Part shown: piece after piece, positions 22,921-34,512 of the stretch
Numbering within the stretch: position 1 is the stretch's first letter
Layout of the letters: every line of letters starts with the position of its first letter
NCBI RefSeq assembly: GCF_027943255.1
Contig: NC_072892.1
Coordinates: 25,567,792-25,631,791 of the forward strand
DNA: 64,000 nt
Source of the DNA: Anastrepha obliqua
Taxonomy: Eukaryota; Arthropoda; Insecta; Diptera; Tephritidae
Reading direction: 5' to 3'
Program-made: the position numbers and the translations under genes
The notes under the pieces: model-generated
Seen by the model: the letters and a program-made list of their open reading frames with translations, nothing else
What the model was told of the DNA's origin: nothing
Database searches by the model: none

Positions 22921-23930
22921 AGTAATGGATTTCAAACGTAATAGTGTGATTGCATTATATCTATTTGGCTGGAAAATCACAACCAGTGATTGTTCGTGAG
23001 CTCGAGCATCTTAAAATAAATAAAGTTTTTGTTTATCGCACTATTACTCGTTACAATGATACTGGTAGCATCGCGAAACGTCATTGAGATGGTCATCAAA
23101 AGACTGCAACGTCACGTGAAATGGTTCAAAAAGTGAAGAAGCGATTAGATCGAAATCCTCGGCGAAGTGCCAATCAAATGGCGAAAGAACTGAAAATATC
23201 TGACCGTAGCATCCGCCGTATGCTGAAAACTGATCTCAAAATCAAGCCTTACAAGATCCAAAAGACGCATGATCTCACACCAAAGTAACAACAAGTCCGA
23301 CTTGAGGAGTAGCTTCGCTTGGCCGAAAGCGGTCAATTTCCGAAAATTGTGTTTTCTGACGAGAAAATTTTTCAAATTTCAATTGTAAACTCCCAAAACG
23401 ATGGGGTTTATTTGACCGACCGTTCAGACGAGAATATGAGGCATCGATTGCCCACCAGGAGGTAGCACCCGCCAGGTAATGGTTTGGGCCGCTGTAACCG
23501 CAGATGGGAGCTCTCCAATCGTGTTCAGCGAGCCTGGCGTCGAAATAAATGCGAAATATTATCAGGAAAGTATTCTGGAGGTTGCTTTGAAGCCGTGGAC
23601 AGACAAATACTTCGGTGGCAGATCATGGATCATAGACAAAGCTCAAGTGAAGAATGGCTGAAAAACAACGTTCCGAACTTCATAACGTCCACACAATAGC
23701 TCTCCAATTGAACATACGCGAATCCGATTAATTATTATTTTTGGCTAATTTTGGAGAGCAGGGCCCGAACTAAAAGATTCACCGGTCTCGAGTGGCTGAA
23801 AAAAGTCATTGTGCGCGATTGGTCCAAATTTTCTGCAAGTCACATTCGGGCAGCTTGCGATTCGTTTCTGGACCGTCTGAAGGCCATAGTCAAGGCAAAA
23901 GGTGGTCATGTTGAGTAAATTGATTCTTAA
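22921..23930 (+). pseudogene. Tc1/mariner-superfamily transposase, degraded
   Basis: ATG-led DFKRNSVIALYLFGWKIT opens at 22930. The helix-turn-helix block is broken by frameshifts but readable as SANQMAKELKISDRSIRRML, then KTDLKIKPYKIQKTHDLTPK (23165-23288). The catalytic domain gives KIVFSDEKIFQIS with a changed frame (about 23343-23380), VMVWAAVTADGSSPIVFSEP (23478-23537), then INAKYYQESILEVALKPWTD and EEWLKNNVPNFI. The tail is DRLKAIVKAKGGHVE followed by a stop (23873-23920). The second aspartate region (FQQDSAPSH in relatives) is altered and the third aspartate block is lost. It is a different family from the DUF4817 elements. Confidence 0.8.
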
Positions 23931-23959
23931 TTTTGTATTATTTTCAAACATTTTTTACT

Positions 23960-25118
23960 TTGAATTGAATAAAAGTAAAAGTAAGTACTACTGCCACAAC
24001 ACACTATTACCGTTGTGTTTCTATTTACGCCTCCCAATTCATGCTGCAGCTTACTTTATGTTTTATAACTAAATAACTAACGTTTAATATTATATAAAAT
24101 ACGCATATAAGGAAATAAATTCCGGGCACTTAATTAACACATTAATCAATTACATAAAGCGATTTTGCAGAATTACAAAAGGAAAAAAAAAACAACAACA
24201 ATAATGATACTCAAATAAATTCAATGCGTAAAAAGACTGCTTTCATCTCACTTCAATGCGCAAGCGCGCGTGCCCATAACTTAATCATGTCTATTTATTG
24301 TGGAATTTGATGAATATACTGAGTAAAGCTAACCAGCGAAGGTGTGAATGAGTGCATTGCTTTATGCGAACCATAAATGAGGTGAACTAATTGCAAATTT
24401 ATTTTCAAATAATCACAAATTACAGTGGGATCTCGCGAGATAAGACGAAAAATATAGATGAGTCGTGACAAAGCACGGATCTTTGAAAATATTGACAAAA
24501 TTTTCAGCAAGGAAGTATTTAAGGGGGTTTCGAGAGCTATAAAGATATATTTGTCAACTTTGTTTACAGCACAGGGAATGTTCTGTTATCTTCGCGGCAT
24601 ACATTCGACAAGATTTTCTTGTGTGTAGAGCACGGTGAAGAGAATAAAGAAGGTGGTAGCATCTGCGTACCGCTATCCAGCTCTCAGGGAATATGGCAGA
24701 ATTAGCTGATTCAAATTATGAGCAGACTTCCCTTTGCTGAGCGGTTTTTTCATTGCAGTCGAACGCATCAATCGGGTTCTCATCGCGATTTGGAAGTCCT
24801 AATTGATGACATGATGACAATGTTTCGATCCACGGTGGTATGCTTTGCGTATGCCGCACTCATAAGCTTTCAACTTCCCATGTCAGCAAAAGAAGATAAT
24901 TGAACTGAAATTGTGATCTATTTAAATTGTGAGAATTTTACAAGATATAAAAGATTAAAAATTATGTTTGCTAATTTTATTACTTTTGTCTTCCAACCGA
25001 TTTCTGGTCGCTCGTTTCACACGCATTCACACACTCGCCCATTAATTATTACAATATAAAATTTTATATTATATATATATATATATTTTTCATTTCTTGT
25101 TTACAAACTAAGAATTTT
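23960..25118. other. non-coding interval
   Basis: AT-rich. 24995-25045 shares TTTCACACGCATTCACACACTCG with 46314-46336, indicating an uncharacterised dispersed repeat. No gene recognised. Confidence 0.4.
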
Positions 25119-25299
25119 CATTTACATATTTACAGATTTAAAGATTTTACATATTTACAGATTTAAAGACTTTACATATTTACAGATTTAAAGATTTTAC
25201 ATTTTTACAGATTTAAAGATTTTACATATTTACAGATTTAAAGATTTTACATATTTACAGATTTCAAGATTTTACATATTTACACATTTAAAGTTTTTC
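25119..25299. repeat. 25-bp minisatellite
   Basis: About seven tandem copies of ACATATTTACAGATTTAAAG plus ATTTT (25 bp) with few substitutions. The distal unit carries ACACATTTAAAG and overlaps the stop codon of the DUF4806-like exon on the minus strand. No unique spacers, so it is not a CRISPR-like array. Confidence 0.95.
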
Positions 25300-25821
25300 T
25301 ATTAATATATATTTTTTGGTTACACCTATTGTGGCTTAAACGAACATACTTGCTAATAGCGCCTTGTACATCTTCTTTTGTTTTTTCTGAAAAGAGGTAT
25401 AATAAATGAAATAATTGTTAGCAACTCGTAGGTATTCTTCTTTTTGCTATGTACTTACCAAATATAAGTTCAACCGCCCTAAATCTAAGAAGTGGAATCT
25501 TTCCTGCTCTTCCTTCTAAGTTGAAGCTGTACATGGCGTCATCTGTGAATAGATAACGCATAACCCCGTCAACCGTCCCTTTCGTGCCTTTTGATCTTGC
25601 CAGAAGCCCAATCTACATATGGAAGAAAAAGTGTTATTTTCAAATTATATTAGCATTCATTTTATTATGTTACCATTGAGTTGGCGTAAGCTTTATTTAT
25701 CAGCTTGACTTCAACAGCCTGCACTTGCTCCACCGATAATACGGGAAACATAGCAGCAAGTTCCATGGACTCCTCGCTTTCCGCGTCCCTGGTGATGCGA
25801 CTGACAGACTTAATTACAATG
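25280..25821 (-). CDS. DUF4806-like protein, three exons (5' part uncertain)
   Basis: Minus-strand coding exons at 25674-25821, 25459-25612 and 25280-25386, joined by introns with GT-AG ends. The donor GTAACAT and acceptor ATGTAG lie at 25673/25613, and GTAAGT and TTTTCAG at 25458/25387. The spliced frame is open: KSVSRITRDAESEESMELAA, AAMFPVLSVEQVQAVEVKLI, GLLARSKGTKGTVDGVMRYL, FTDDAMYSFNLEGRAGKIPL, RFRAVELIFEKTKEDVQGAI and SKYVRLSHNR, then a stop. A helix-rich region followed by N(L/W)xGRxGK-like and an (V/I)xxA(V/I)xxxVR ending resembles DUF4806, a domain of unknown function common in insect proteins. The first exon lacks a clear start: the internal ATG at MELAAMF is possible, but the frame is open upstream to about 25821. 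Function unknown. Confidence 0.55.
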
Positions 25822-25849
25822 CCTTATTTATAACTTGCAACTTAAATTT

Positions 25850-26030
25850 TGATTGTAGACAAATTTGTGTATGATCTGAAAAAAAGAAAATTTTTGTTAG
25901 TTAGTATTTAACTACTTAAGTTTATGTTAGTAATTTACAATACCTTATTTAAAGTTCACGTTATATTTTCCTTGATGACAAATTGCCGCTTTTATTTAAT
26001 GTATAATCTTCTGAAAAAAAGAAAATTTTT
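25850..26030. repeat. short direct duplication
   Basis: GACAAATT...TGTATGATCTGAAAAAAAGAAAATTTTT at 25857-25895 recurs in diverged form at 25977-26030. It may reflect duplication of an intron/exon edge upstream of the DUF4806-like exons. Confidence 0.45.
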
Positions 26031-26204
26031 ATTATTTCTATATTATTATTTCATTATTATTATTATTCTTATATTATTCTATTTATTATTTTTACTTTTT
26101 ATGAAAATATTATTTTATCGCACTTTTCACTATTTTCAACAAAATATCACAATTTGTTCAGAGCAGCCACAAAACTGCAAATTCACACTTTGTTCTTGTT
26201 TTTG

Positions 26205-26300
26205 TTGTAGCAGCATAAGCATTCTCCATACATATACGGAGAATACTGCTGAAGTGACAGTCCATGGCCGGATATAAATCCGGTAACGTAGAACGTTAAA
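26205..26300. repeat. dispersed hairpin repeat
   Basis: GTTGTAGCAGCATAAGCATT is followed by TCTCCATACATATACGGAGA, ATACTGCTG and GGCCGGATATAAATCCGG. Two stem-loops are evident: CAGCATAAGCATTCTCC against GGAGAATACTGCTG, and CCGGAT against ATCCGG. From memory, similar sequence is common in tephritid introns; the element class is not established. Confidence 0.5.
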
Positions 26301-26309
26301 AATTCTTAT

Positions 26310-27570
26310 TTTACCAAAATGCTTATGAAACCACGATAAAATAACATTTGGTTAGAATTTAAATATGCATACCTGATTTACACTCGATTTATTCACAATC
26401 CACTTTTCACTGTAATATTTTAAATAATACTCGTATCACAAAAAACACAACCGCCTTCCACGAGGAAAATTTTTACAATTATGAATAACTAGATGCGCTT
26501 TTTGTTTGAAAGCGCGCCTAGAAATTCCTTCTTAGTATTGCCAATTCCTGGAAACAACTAATAGTCGGAATGGAAAGAAGTAGAGCACAAAAAATAATTG
26601 ACGAAAACAGTTCGTTTTTACGTTAAAGGAAAAATTTCGCGATTTAAATGTAATACATATAATTAATTATTTTAAAATATTATATAATATGTTTTTTTGG
26701 GTTATAATATAATTTTTATGAGACCACTGTCAAATTCAATCACACTTTCCTGAATACATTTTGAATACATGTAATTCTATTGAAAACTGAGAGTTGGTTT
26801 TTGTATGTAAATATGTATTTTTTTTTTAATTTTTGCTTATTTATGTATTTTATACTGAGTGTGCTTATTTTTTTATACTTATATGTATCTACATCAATGA
26901 AAATAAGGAAACTGTAAATTCCTAATTTTTGTTTTAAAAATATCCAATCAATATTTCTCCCGTTGTGGCATTACTGACGAATAGTATAAAAAGGAGCATT
27001 TCAACAGCGCTTTCACGAGAAAAAGAGTTTCACATTTAGTTATCTCTTTTGCTCATTCGACAATTTTCAATTTGTCAATGCGCATGTATTAGAGACTAAT
27101 AAAATATTTGTCAATGTGTTGGAATTTTTGGCGAAAGTACTCAGCACTGTCTTGTAGGGTAACGGAGCATTATAAGGAGACGCACCAACACAATCTCAGT
27201 TTTTTTGTAAACACATTTTTGTTTCGTCAGCCTATAAGCTGATTTTGACAAATATATTCCAATCTACCCAATCTTGTAGTCGTTCATGATTGAGTGAAAA
27301 TGAAATATACCTATATATGTATATGCATATGTGTGCATGCATTGGTAATAGAGCCATGCCCCACCGATGGAATTATCGTGAGATGGAAATACTCCTTTTT
27401 TGCTATCAAAACCTTGGCTTTCTTTCTTGTTAAACAGAGTGTATGTGCTTAAGTTCATATCAAAGTTCAAAAAGAGTAAAGGGCGTTTCACTTTGACAAG
27501 ATTAGTTAATTGTCAAACACAAAAATATTTTAATACACATTTTTAATTTTTTTCCAACTTTGATTGAAGC
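26310..27570. other. non-coding interval with a long dispersed repeat
   Basis: 26911-27038 is the reverse complement, with divergence, of 46372-46505 (shared: CCTAATTTTTGTTT, GTGGCATTAC, GAGAAAAA-AGTTT). The unit is uncharacterised. No gene recognised. Confidence 0.5.
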
Positions 27571-27574
27571 CTAC

Positions 27575-29152
27575 GGTAGGTAGGTAGGTAGGGTAGGTAG
27601 GGTGGTTGTCGTAAGACACACTTAGACCTTCGGCAGGTCCATTGTGATACCACTGGAGCTTATCCTTACTTTACGTGTTCCTTTTCAAACCATCCGGTTG
27701 CTTCAATAAACGAGCAGAGCTTCGTTAGTTTTAGATGGGCTATGTCCGCTACATCGGTTAGGAATGCTGTATCGAGAGTGCGCAGCCTTCTCATAGCTAG
27801 GCTTTCACACTCACATAAAAGGTGTCTGACTGTTTCCTCTTCTTCTGTATTAAGACAGCTTCTACAGAAATCGAAGTAAGGGAGCCCTAACCTTCTAGCG
27901 TGGCTGCCTATTAAACAATGACCAGTTAAAACACTTATCATTTTTCTTATAGATTCTCTGTTGAATCTTAGCAAGATCTTCGATCGACCGCTGTTCCAGT
28001 TCGGCCATGTCTGTCTGCTTAGTTCGCATGTTGTGAGGTTTTGCCAGATTGTATTTACCTTTTTGATGGTTTCCCTGTCTATAAGTAATTTACAAGTGGC
28101 TATGGGCATGGGTATCAGCGCCTTATCCGGTTCGAGATCGCGCGTTGTACCGGTTCTTGCAAGTTCATCCGCCTTACAGTTTCCTGCGATGTTCCTGTGG
28201 CCTGGTACCCAGATAAGGTGCACCTTGTAGCACTTAGATACGTCATCTAGTAGTTTAAAACATTCTAGAACTGTTTTTGACGAGTGCGTTTTTGATTCCA
28301 GCGCTTTTATTGCTGCTTGACTGTCCGAGTAAATGAAGACTTCATTTGCGGATAATACTCTCGTTTTTATTTCTTTAAGTCCCTCTTTTATGGCAGTGAC
28401 TTCCGCCTGAAATACACTGCAATGATCAGGTAAGCGAAATGATTGGCATACTCCGAGTTTGTCGGAGTAGACCCCTCCACCTACTTGGTTGTCCAGTTTT
28501 GAGCCATCTGTGTAGATGTTTAAGTCATTTATCTTAACAATGAGCCCGTTATGCCATTCCTCTTTGGAAGGAAATACTGTGACAAAGGATTTATTGAAAT
28601 TGATGTCCTTGGTTCTACAGAAATCCGTTGTGCTGGGAATGCAGGGGAATTCTTCTAAAATTGAGGAGTGTCCTCTTTGGTACGTTCTGAGTAGGCCGAT
28701 TTCTCTTAGTCTGAGAGTTGCTTTGGTAGCTGTTTGCTTACCGTATTGCTCTATTGGTAAAATGTTAAGCATAATATTTAGTGCATCTGTGGGTGTGGTT
28801 CTGAGGGCCCCGCAGATGCAAAGACTGGCCATTCTTTGTACGTGTGCCATGGTTCTTTTGATGTACAATTTATCTAAAGCTGACCACCATACTAATATGC
28901 CGTATGTTAGGATTGGTCTGACAATTGCCGTGTAAAGCCAGTATACGATAGATGGGGAGAGACCCCAACTTAGTCCTATCAGCTGTTTACAAGAGTATAG
29001 TGCTATTGTCGCCCGTTTTACTCTATCTTCGACATTTGCCTTCCAAGTTAGCTTTCGGTCTAGTATTAGACCTAAGTAGCGGGCCTCATCACTAAATGAC
29101 AGTGCCGTTCCACCTAGGGTCGGAGGAGCTATATTTGGAATTTTATAAGCCT
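27575..29152 (-). mobile_element. I-type LINE, 5'-truncated, open ORF2 C-terminal part
   Basis: A minus-strand non-LTR element. One frame stays open from about 29150 to the stop at 27666, near 495 codons. It covers the reverse-transcriptase thumb (EARYLGLILDRKLTWKANVE, GLSPSIVYWLYTAIVRPILT) and a complete RNase HI domain. The latter has YTDGSKL, the glutamate in VFQAEVTAIKEG, YSDSQAAIKAL, and WVPGHRNIAGNCKADELA. It then reaches a C-terminal zinc-binding-like block (CRSCLNTEEEETVRHLLCEC). The fingers/palm and endonuclease regions and ORF1 are absent. The 3' UTR includes GGTATCACAATGGACCTGCC and ends in an ACCT-rich tail (27577-27603). Lack of stops suggests a comparatively recent insertion, but it cannot transpose by itself. 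Confidence 0.93.
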
Positions 29153-29154
29153 AC

Positions 29155-30185
29155 GTGTGATAAGCCTGAAAATATTTCCTTTTATAAATTATTTTTAATA
29201 CCTCTTGCTTCGATTTTGAGCAACAATGAAATTATTTATAAACGCACATTTCATAAAATAAATGAATTCAGCATTTGGTTAAAAACCTCGCTATCGAACA
29301 AAAAAACTAAAACTAACGGACCGCAGTTCAGAACTGGTGGCCCTATGCTGCACTATGGAGCGGAAGGAGTAAATATATATTTCAGAACTGTTTCCTCTAG
29401 GGAAAATAGGTCATCAAAGGGTTAACTCGTTTTTTCTTTTTATTTTACACCTGATAATATGTAATCTTTTTTAATTGAAAATAACAAAAACTTGCAAAAT
29501 TTAGCGTACCCCTTAGATTATCGAGGTTTCACTGTAGTTTGCGTTTATGCACATTTATGCACAACTCTGATCATGCAAGTTCGTAAGTAAGTAAGTATGT
29601 ATGTATGTATGTATGTATGTATGTAGGTATGCATGTATGATATGGCCAATGGCAATCAGTATGTAACTAAAACCATTTTAGGCTACATGAATACATTTTC
29701 CAATGACTATAAGCGGTTAATTGGACTTCCCTTCAAAGTGCGATTGGTGCACAGATTTCTTGACTCGTAAATATATATGTACATAAGCAAGCATACAAAT
29801 TGTTCCGCATATATTCACATGGATTCACCTACTCCCAAGCTACCAATTGCTTTAATTGCGGCTACATAAATTTATATGTTTTTATCACTTTGTGCTCCAA
29901 CGGCAATGATGAATGATACAAACAGTTTTTTAATGAAAATCTCTTTTATTGGCGTGTCTTTGCCATTTCATCATTTATTTATACGCTTACCCACTTTTAA
30001 GCCAATTTGCGAAGAACTTATTACTGTGAAGGGCAATGTGAGTTATTAACATTAAATTCGATTATTTATTTTTAGACAAATAAACGAAAAGTGTCGCAGA
30101 TATCAGATACAAAAAAGTAGAATTCCTCACTCTCAGTAGCATTCAAGGATGCCTTTATCTAACCTTTTATTTTTACTGATTTATT
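29155..30185. other. non-coding interval with (GTAT)n microsatellite
   Basis: 29583-29637 is (GTAA)n grading into (GTAT)n. No gene recognised. Confidence 0.45.
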
Positions 30186-30189
30186 AATA

Positions 30190-31591
30190 ACTAGCAAACC
30201 CGGCCCCCTTCGCTGGGCACACTAAAATAGAATAGATATGGTTTAGAACAGAAAATATATGATTTCCATATTATTTATTTCTTTATTCTTTATTCAAGCG
30301 CTTGGCATAAACAATATTTTTTGTTTTTCTATTTGTTTTTCAGTAAATTTAAAATATAAATTGAAAATCAAGAAAAAAGAAGATTGTTTTTAAATTTCAA
30401 ATCAACGCATATGAATAAACAATCGTCTTTTTTCCGATCATCCATGAATTTTTCGTTTCAATTTATATGTTTTATTAAACATTGGAGCTTTTTTAACCAT
30501 TATCCATTTATATTTTTCAAAAAAACAAACGAAAAAAAATTTTTTTTCCACGAACACATAATTTCATTCGGATTTCACATTAAATTCTCAAATTTCGTAA
30601 GAAATTATTCACTGTTCCAAAATCCACTCCAAAAAAATTCACAAACAATTTTTACATGTTGCACTTACGTTTTTTCCTATCTCGAGACCCTAGTCACGGA
30701 GCGGGTGGAAATACTCTGAACTAAAGCATTCACCAACAGCTTTCATTTGATACCCATATTGTACAAACACATTCTAGGGTCCACGTTTTGGTCTCTATCT
30801 CGAGACCCTAGTCACGGAGCGGCATGAAAAATACTCTGGACGAAAGCATTCACCAACAGCTTTCATTTGATACCCATATTGTACATACACAACCAAAGGT
30901 TACCCGGGTCCACGTTTTGACCTATATCTCGAGACCCCAGTCACGGAGCGGCATGAAAAATACTCTGTACTAAAGCATTCACCAACAGCTTCAATTTGAT
31001 ATCCATATTGTACAAACACATTCTAGGGTCCACGTTTTGGTCTCTATCTCGAGACCCTAGTCACGGAGCGGCATGAAAAATACTTTGGACGAAAGCATTC
31101 ACCAACAGCTTTCATTTGATACCCATATTGTACATACACATCCGAAGGTTACCCGGGTCCACGTTTTGACCTATATCTCGAGACCCCAGTCACGGAGCGG
31201 CATGAAAAATACTCTGTACTAAAGCATTCACCAACAGCTTCAATTTGATATCCATATTGTACAAACACATTCTAGGGTCCACGTTTTGGTCTCTATCTCG
31301 AGACCCTAGTCACGGAGCGGCATGAAAAATACTTTGGACGAAAGCATTCACCAACAGCTTTCATTTGATACCCATATTGTACATACACATCCGAAGGTTA
31401 CCCGGGTCCACGTTTTGACCTATATCTCGAGCCCTATTTCCAAAATAAAATATAATCCATGTTACTCGTGGATGATGTAGCTTTTGAATGGTGAAAGAAT
31501 TTTTAAAATCGGTCCAGTAGTTTTTGAGCCTATTCATTACAACCAAACAAACAAACAAACAAAGTTTTCCGCTTTATAATATTAGTATAGA
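30190..31591. mobile_element. element with AACTAGCAAACCCGGCC head and TATAATATTAGTATAG tail
   Basis: The block AACTAGCAAACCCGGCCCCC (30190) and the end ATCGGTCCAGTAGTTTTTGA (31509) ... TTTATAATATTAGTATAG (31572-31589) form the head/tail pair of a repeat type I associate with many insect genomes. I cannot assign its class (Penelope-like, Helitron-like or other) from sequence alone. The interior consists mainly of a tandem array (30681-31431). No protein-coding capacity. Confidence 0.55.
30681..31431. repeat. tandem array with 249-bp higher-order unit
   Basis: CTCGAG marks each monomer start at 30681, 30799, 30928, 31048, 31177, 31297 and 31426. Spacings alternate 118-120 and 129 bp, giving three two-monomer repeats of about 249 bp. 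The two monomer types are distinguishable: one ends in CATTCTAGGGTCCACGTTTT, the other in AAGGTTACCCGGGTCCACG. All share CACGGAGCGG and AAGCATTCACCAACAGCTT. The last two dimers are almost identical, indicating recent duplication of whole dimers. Confidence 0.95.
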
Positions 31592-31849
31592 AATATCATT
31601 ACTTCTCTTTTTAAAACGAAAAACTCAGTAATTAATGGGGTAACTAATACTTTGGCCAAGGCGTAGATAAGTCCCGAAATGTTATCGTACAGATTCTTAT
31701 ATTCTACTTTAAGTTTCATATTATACATCTGTTGTAGGTTTTTTTCTCTTTTACCCTGAAAGGGACATAAATTACACTTCACATTGCTCCAAATAAAATT
31801 GTCTAACAGTATACTCCAGTTTAAAGAGAGAGGCGCGCAATCAGGGTCT

Positions 31850-32502
31850 TGCGGTGAATGAGGGTAAAACCAAGTACCTGCTGCAGTGTTGAAAACCAAC
31901 AATTCGAAGTTGTGAAGGGCTTTGTCTACCTTGGGACCAGTATTAATAACAAAAATGATGTCAGCCTGGAGATCAAACGGAGAATAACTCTTGCCAACAG
32001 GTGTTACTTTGGGTTGAGTATGCAAATAAGAAGTAGAACTCTCTCTCAAAGGACTAAACTGGCACTCTACAAAACGCTCATCATTCCCGTCCTCATATGG
32101 TATATGGCGCAGGCGCATGGACGATGTCAACAGCGGATGAAAAAGTGTTGGATGCCTTCGATAGAAAAATTCTACATAAGATCTTTGGTCCCCTTCGCGT
32201 TAGTGAGAAGTACCGCGTACAGAGGAATAGCGAGTTGTATGAGCTATATAGAGACATGGACATGGGTAAGCGTATGAAAAAAGACGCTCCAGCAAGGCGA
32301 ATTTACGACACGGTACCCCAAAAAGGAAGGCGTGCAAGAGGAAGACCACATCTCCGTTGGAAAGGCCAAGTGCTGCAGGACCTATCTTCACTCGAGATTT
32401 CCAACTGACACCAACGAGCGCAGGACAGAAACAGCTGGCGCGCCATTTTGGACTCGGCAAAACCGACACACGGTTGTAGCGCCACATAAGTAAGTAAGTA
32501 AC
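31850..32502 (+). mobile_element. RTE/BovB-like LINE 3' fragment
   Basis: Plus-strand frames give FVYLGTSINNKNDVSLEIKR, ITLANRCYFGLSMQIRSRTL and LALYKTLIIPVLIW. After a frameshift come YGAGAWTMSTADEKVLDAFD, RKILHKIFGPLRV and RARGRPHLRWKGQVLQDLSS. These are thumb/C-terminal blocks of an RTE-type reverse transcriptase lacking RNase H. It ends in a (TAAG)n tail at 32487-32500. The same family occurs at 41258-41692 and 56480-57145. Inactive. Confidence 0.8.
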
Positions 32503-32504
32503 GT

Positions 32505-33535
32505 ATTTTATACCTCAGTTATAAATATCTTATGATTTCGTATGTCCTTTCTTCTAAGAACGGTTAAACTTTAGTCACCGTAAACTAATTTTAGGTAATC
32601 TTTAATAATAAAAATGGAGCACCGCAGATCTTTTTCCTTGGCTCACTTTACCAAAACGTCTTTGCAGAAAATTGTTGCTTTGAAAATAATTGGCTTTCGT
32701 TCCACGGTGTTATTTATCTTTCGAATACTTTTGTTTTTGTTTCTCCCTCTACGTGCATATCTGCATACATATATTCCAAAATGATTACAGAGTTAACACA
32801 TACACCTTTTTTTAATGAAGGTATACAAATCAAGCGCACGCAGCCACAAAGCGCCATTTAAAATGCAATGAAGGTTTCCTATTTGTTTACCGAAAAGATA
32901 CAAATAAATGAATAAAATAACAATGAACCTACACTTACATATGTATATGAGATGATTAAGCAAAAAACAAAAACAAACATTGGAGTTGCACTAAATACAA
33001 ATTCATGTAAGCTACTGAAGAAAAAACCCTAATTAAAGTACATAAAATATGAACATCCATCTAAACAACAGAAAGCCAAAGTTACAATGTTAATCGCATA
33101 ATATATTGTGGTATATAAGCGCAAAGCATTTAAAAAATATTTGACCCTGGTTCATAAACATAATGAAGAATTAAAAATGAATCAAATTTAAGAGCAAACA
33201 TAAACAGTAATTATTATTATTATACGTTTTTTTCTTTTTTTATACTATATTTTAGAAACATAATCATCTTTCTTGAGGTATTATAAGCAAATGTTAATTA
33301 AAACTTATAATTAACAATTTTAGTTAATTTTTTGTAAATATAATAAACTTTATTATTTACGTAAATTACATCTCAGCCACCGTCGCAGTCGTGTAAGTGA
33401 CGTTAACTACTGTACTTAAAGTCGGACACAATAGGGTAATTCACGATTAAGCTCAGAATATCCGCCTTCAGCATTTGCAAAACTTTGATGACAAATACTC
33501 GTATATATGTACATTTTATTGTTGTAAGTTGCAAA
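32505..33535. other. AT-rich non-coding sequence
   Basis: No recognised feature. Confidence 0.35.
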
Positions 33536-33539
33536 TGCC

Positions 33540-34090
33540 AGATAGGTTAGATTAGGTTGTGGCGGTTGTCTACTATGGAATACACTCAGGGTGATAGCCC
33601 ATTGTGATGCCGCTTGGGAGATTTTTCCTTATCTCTCCAAAAACCAGTGTGAACTTTTCAAAAATTTTAGAAGATCCCTGATTTCCACAGTACTGAGATC
33701 TTCCAACTCTTTAAAAAATTGTGTACCTAAAATGGTGAATATACGTCTGTATACAGCAGGACAATGGCACAGAAGGTGCGAGTTCGCCCTTCCCTTTTCT
33801 CATTTAGACAGCTTCGGCGGAAGTCATATGCCTGCACGCCTATCCCCTGGTCATGTATGCCTACGAGTATCAGTCATTTCATCAAAATATGCGCGGCATT
33901 TCATGGCTACCTGGGAGGTTGTCGACTGTTTTGTGCGTGATTTTATCGCCGCCTGGCTATCAACGAAAATGTATAAGCAGATATCATCGCTAGGTATCGC
34001 ACTACACTGTACTAAGTCACGGCTTTTATTATTGCCATCAGTTCAGCTTTAAAGACACCTTGAACAGAATTGCAGCGCACAGCGGGTGCG
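33540..34090 (-). mobile_element. I-type LINE 3' end, minus strand
   Basis: The minus strand carries an RNase H piece (ELMAIIKAVT-like near 34050) and a LINE C-terminal region. It then shows a 3' UTR with CATCACAATGGGCTATCACC and ends ACAACCGCCACAACCTAATC, a TAACC/TAATC-type tail. The same 3' UTR is present at 54845-54907 and 63905-63958, so three copies of one family end are in the window. Many stops are present. Confidence 0.75.
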
Positions 34091-34094
34091 GGGG

Positions 34095-34512
34095 TTGACG
34101 GATACCAGAAATTGCAATTTCTTGACGACGATTAATTTTACGGCGTCAAAATAATTAGATTTATTTCTATTTTCTCCGACGGGTTGAAGACTTACGGTTG
34201 CTTTTCTGATATATTAACTTGATGACAATTTGTTGGTGTACAAGCAACAGCAGGCAAATATCAAGCAAATAACATTTACAAATATATCAAACGAAAAGAT
34301 TTCACTACAAAATTAATTTTATTGTGTCCACAAAATGTCAGGTAAAAACCGTCTCGTCGCTATAGTATTTTCTGCCCTCGTCCGCGTTTTCCGACGGAAG
34401 TGGGTCAGCTGGTCACCCACCAACCCATTACACGCTGACCCACTGCAATTATGTTACAGGCCAGACACTACAGACTACAGAAGTCAGATGTCAGATGCTA
34501 GAGGGTTTATAC
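34095..34512. other. unassigned sequence
   Basis: No recognised feature. Confidence 0.35.

Noticed and set aside
25119..25299. CRISPR-like regularly spaced repeats
   Set aside because: Units are directly adjacent without unique spacers in a eukaryotic context; it is a minisatellite.
25924..26277. 117-codon AT-rich ORF
   Set aside because: Phe/Leu/Ile strings from (ATT)n tracts; not coding-like.
30681..31431. CRISPR-like or regulatory array of CTCGAG sites
   Set aside because: The interval between landmarks is itself repeated; it is a satellite-type array.
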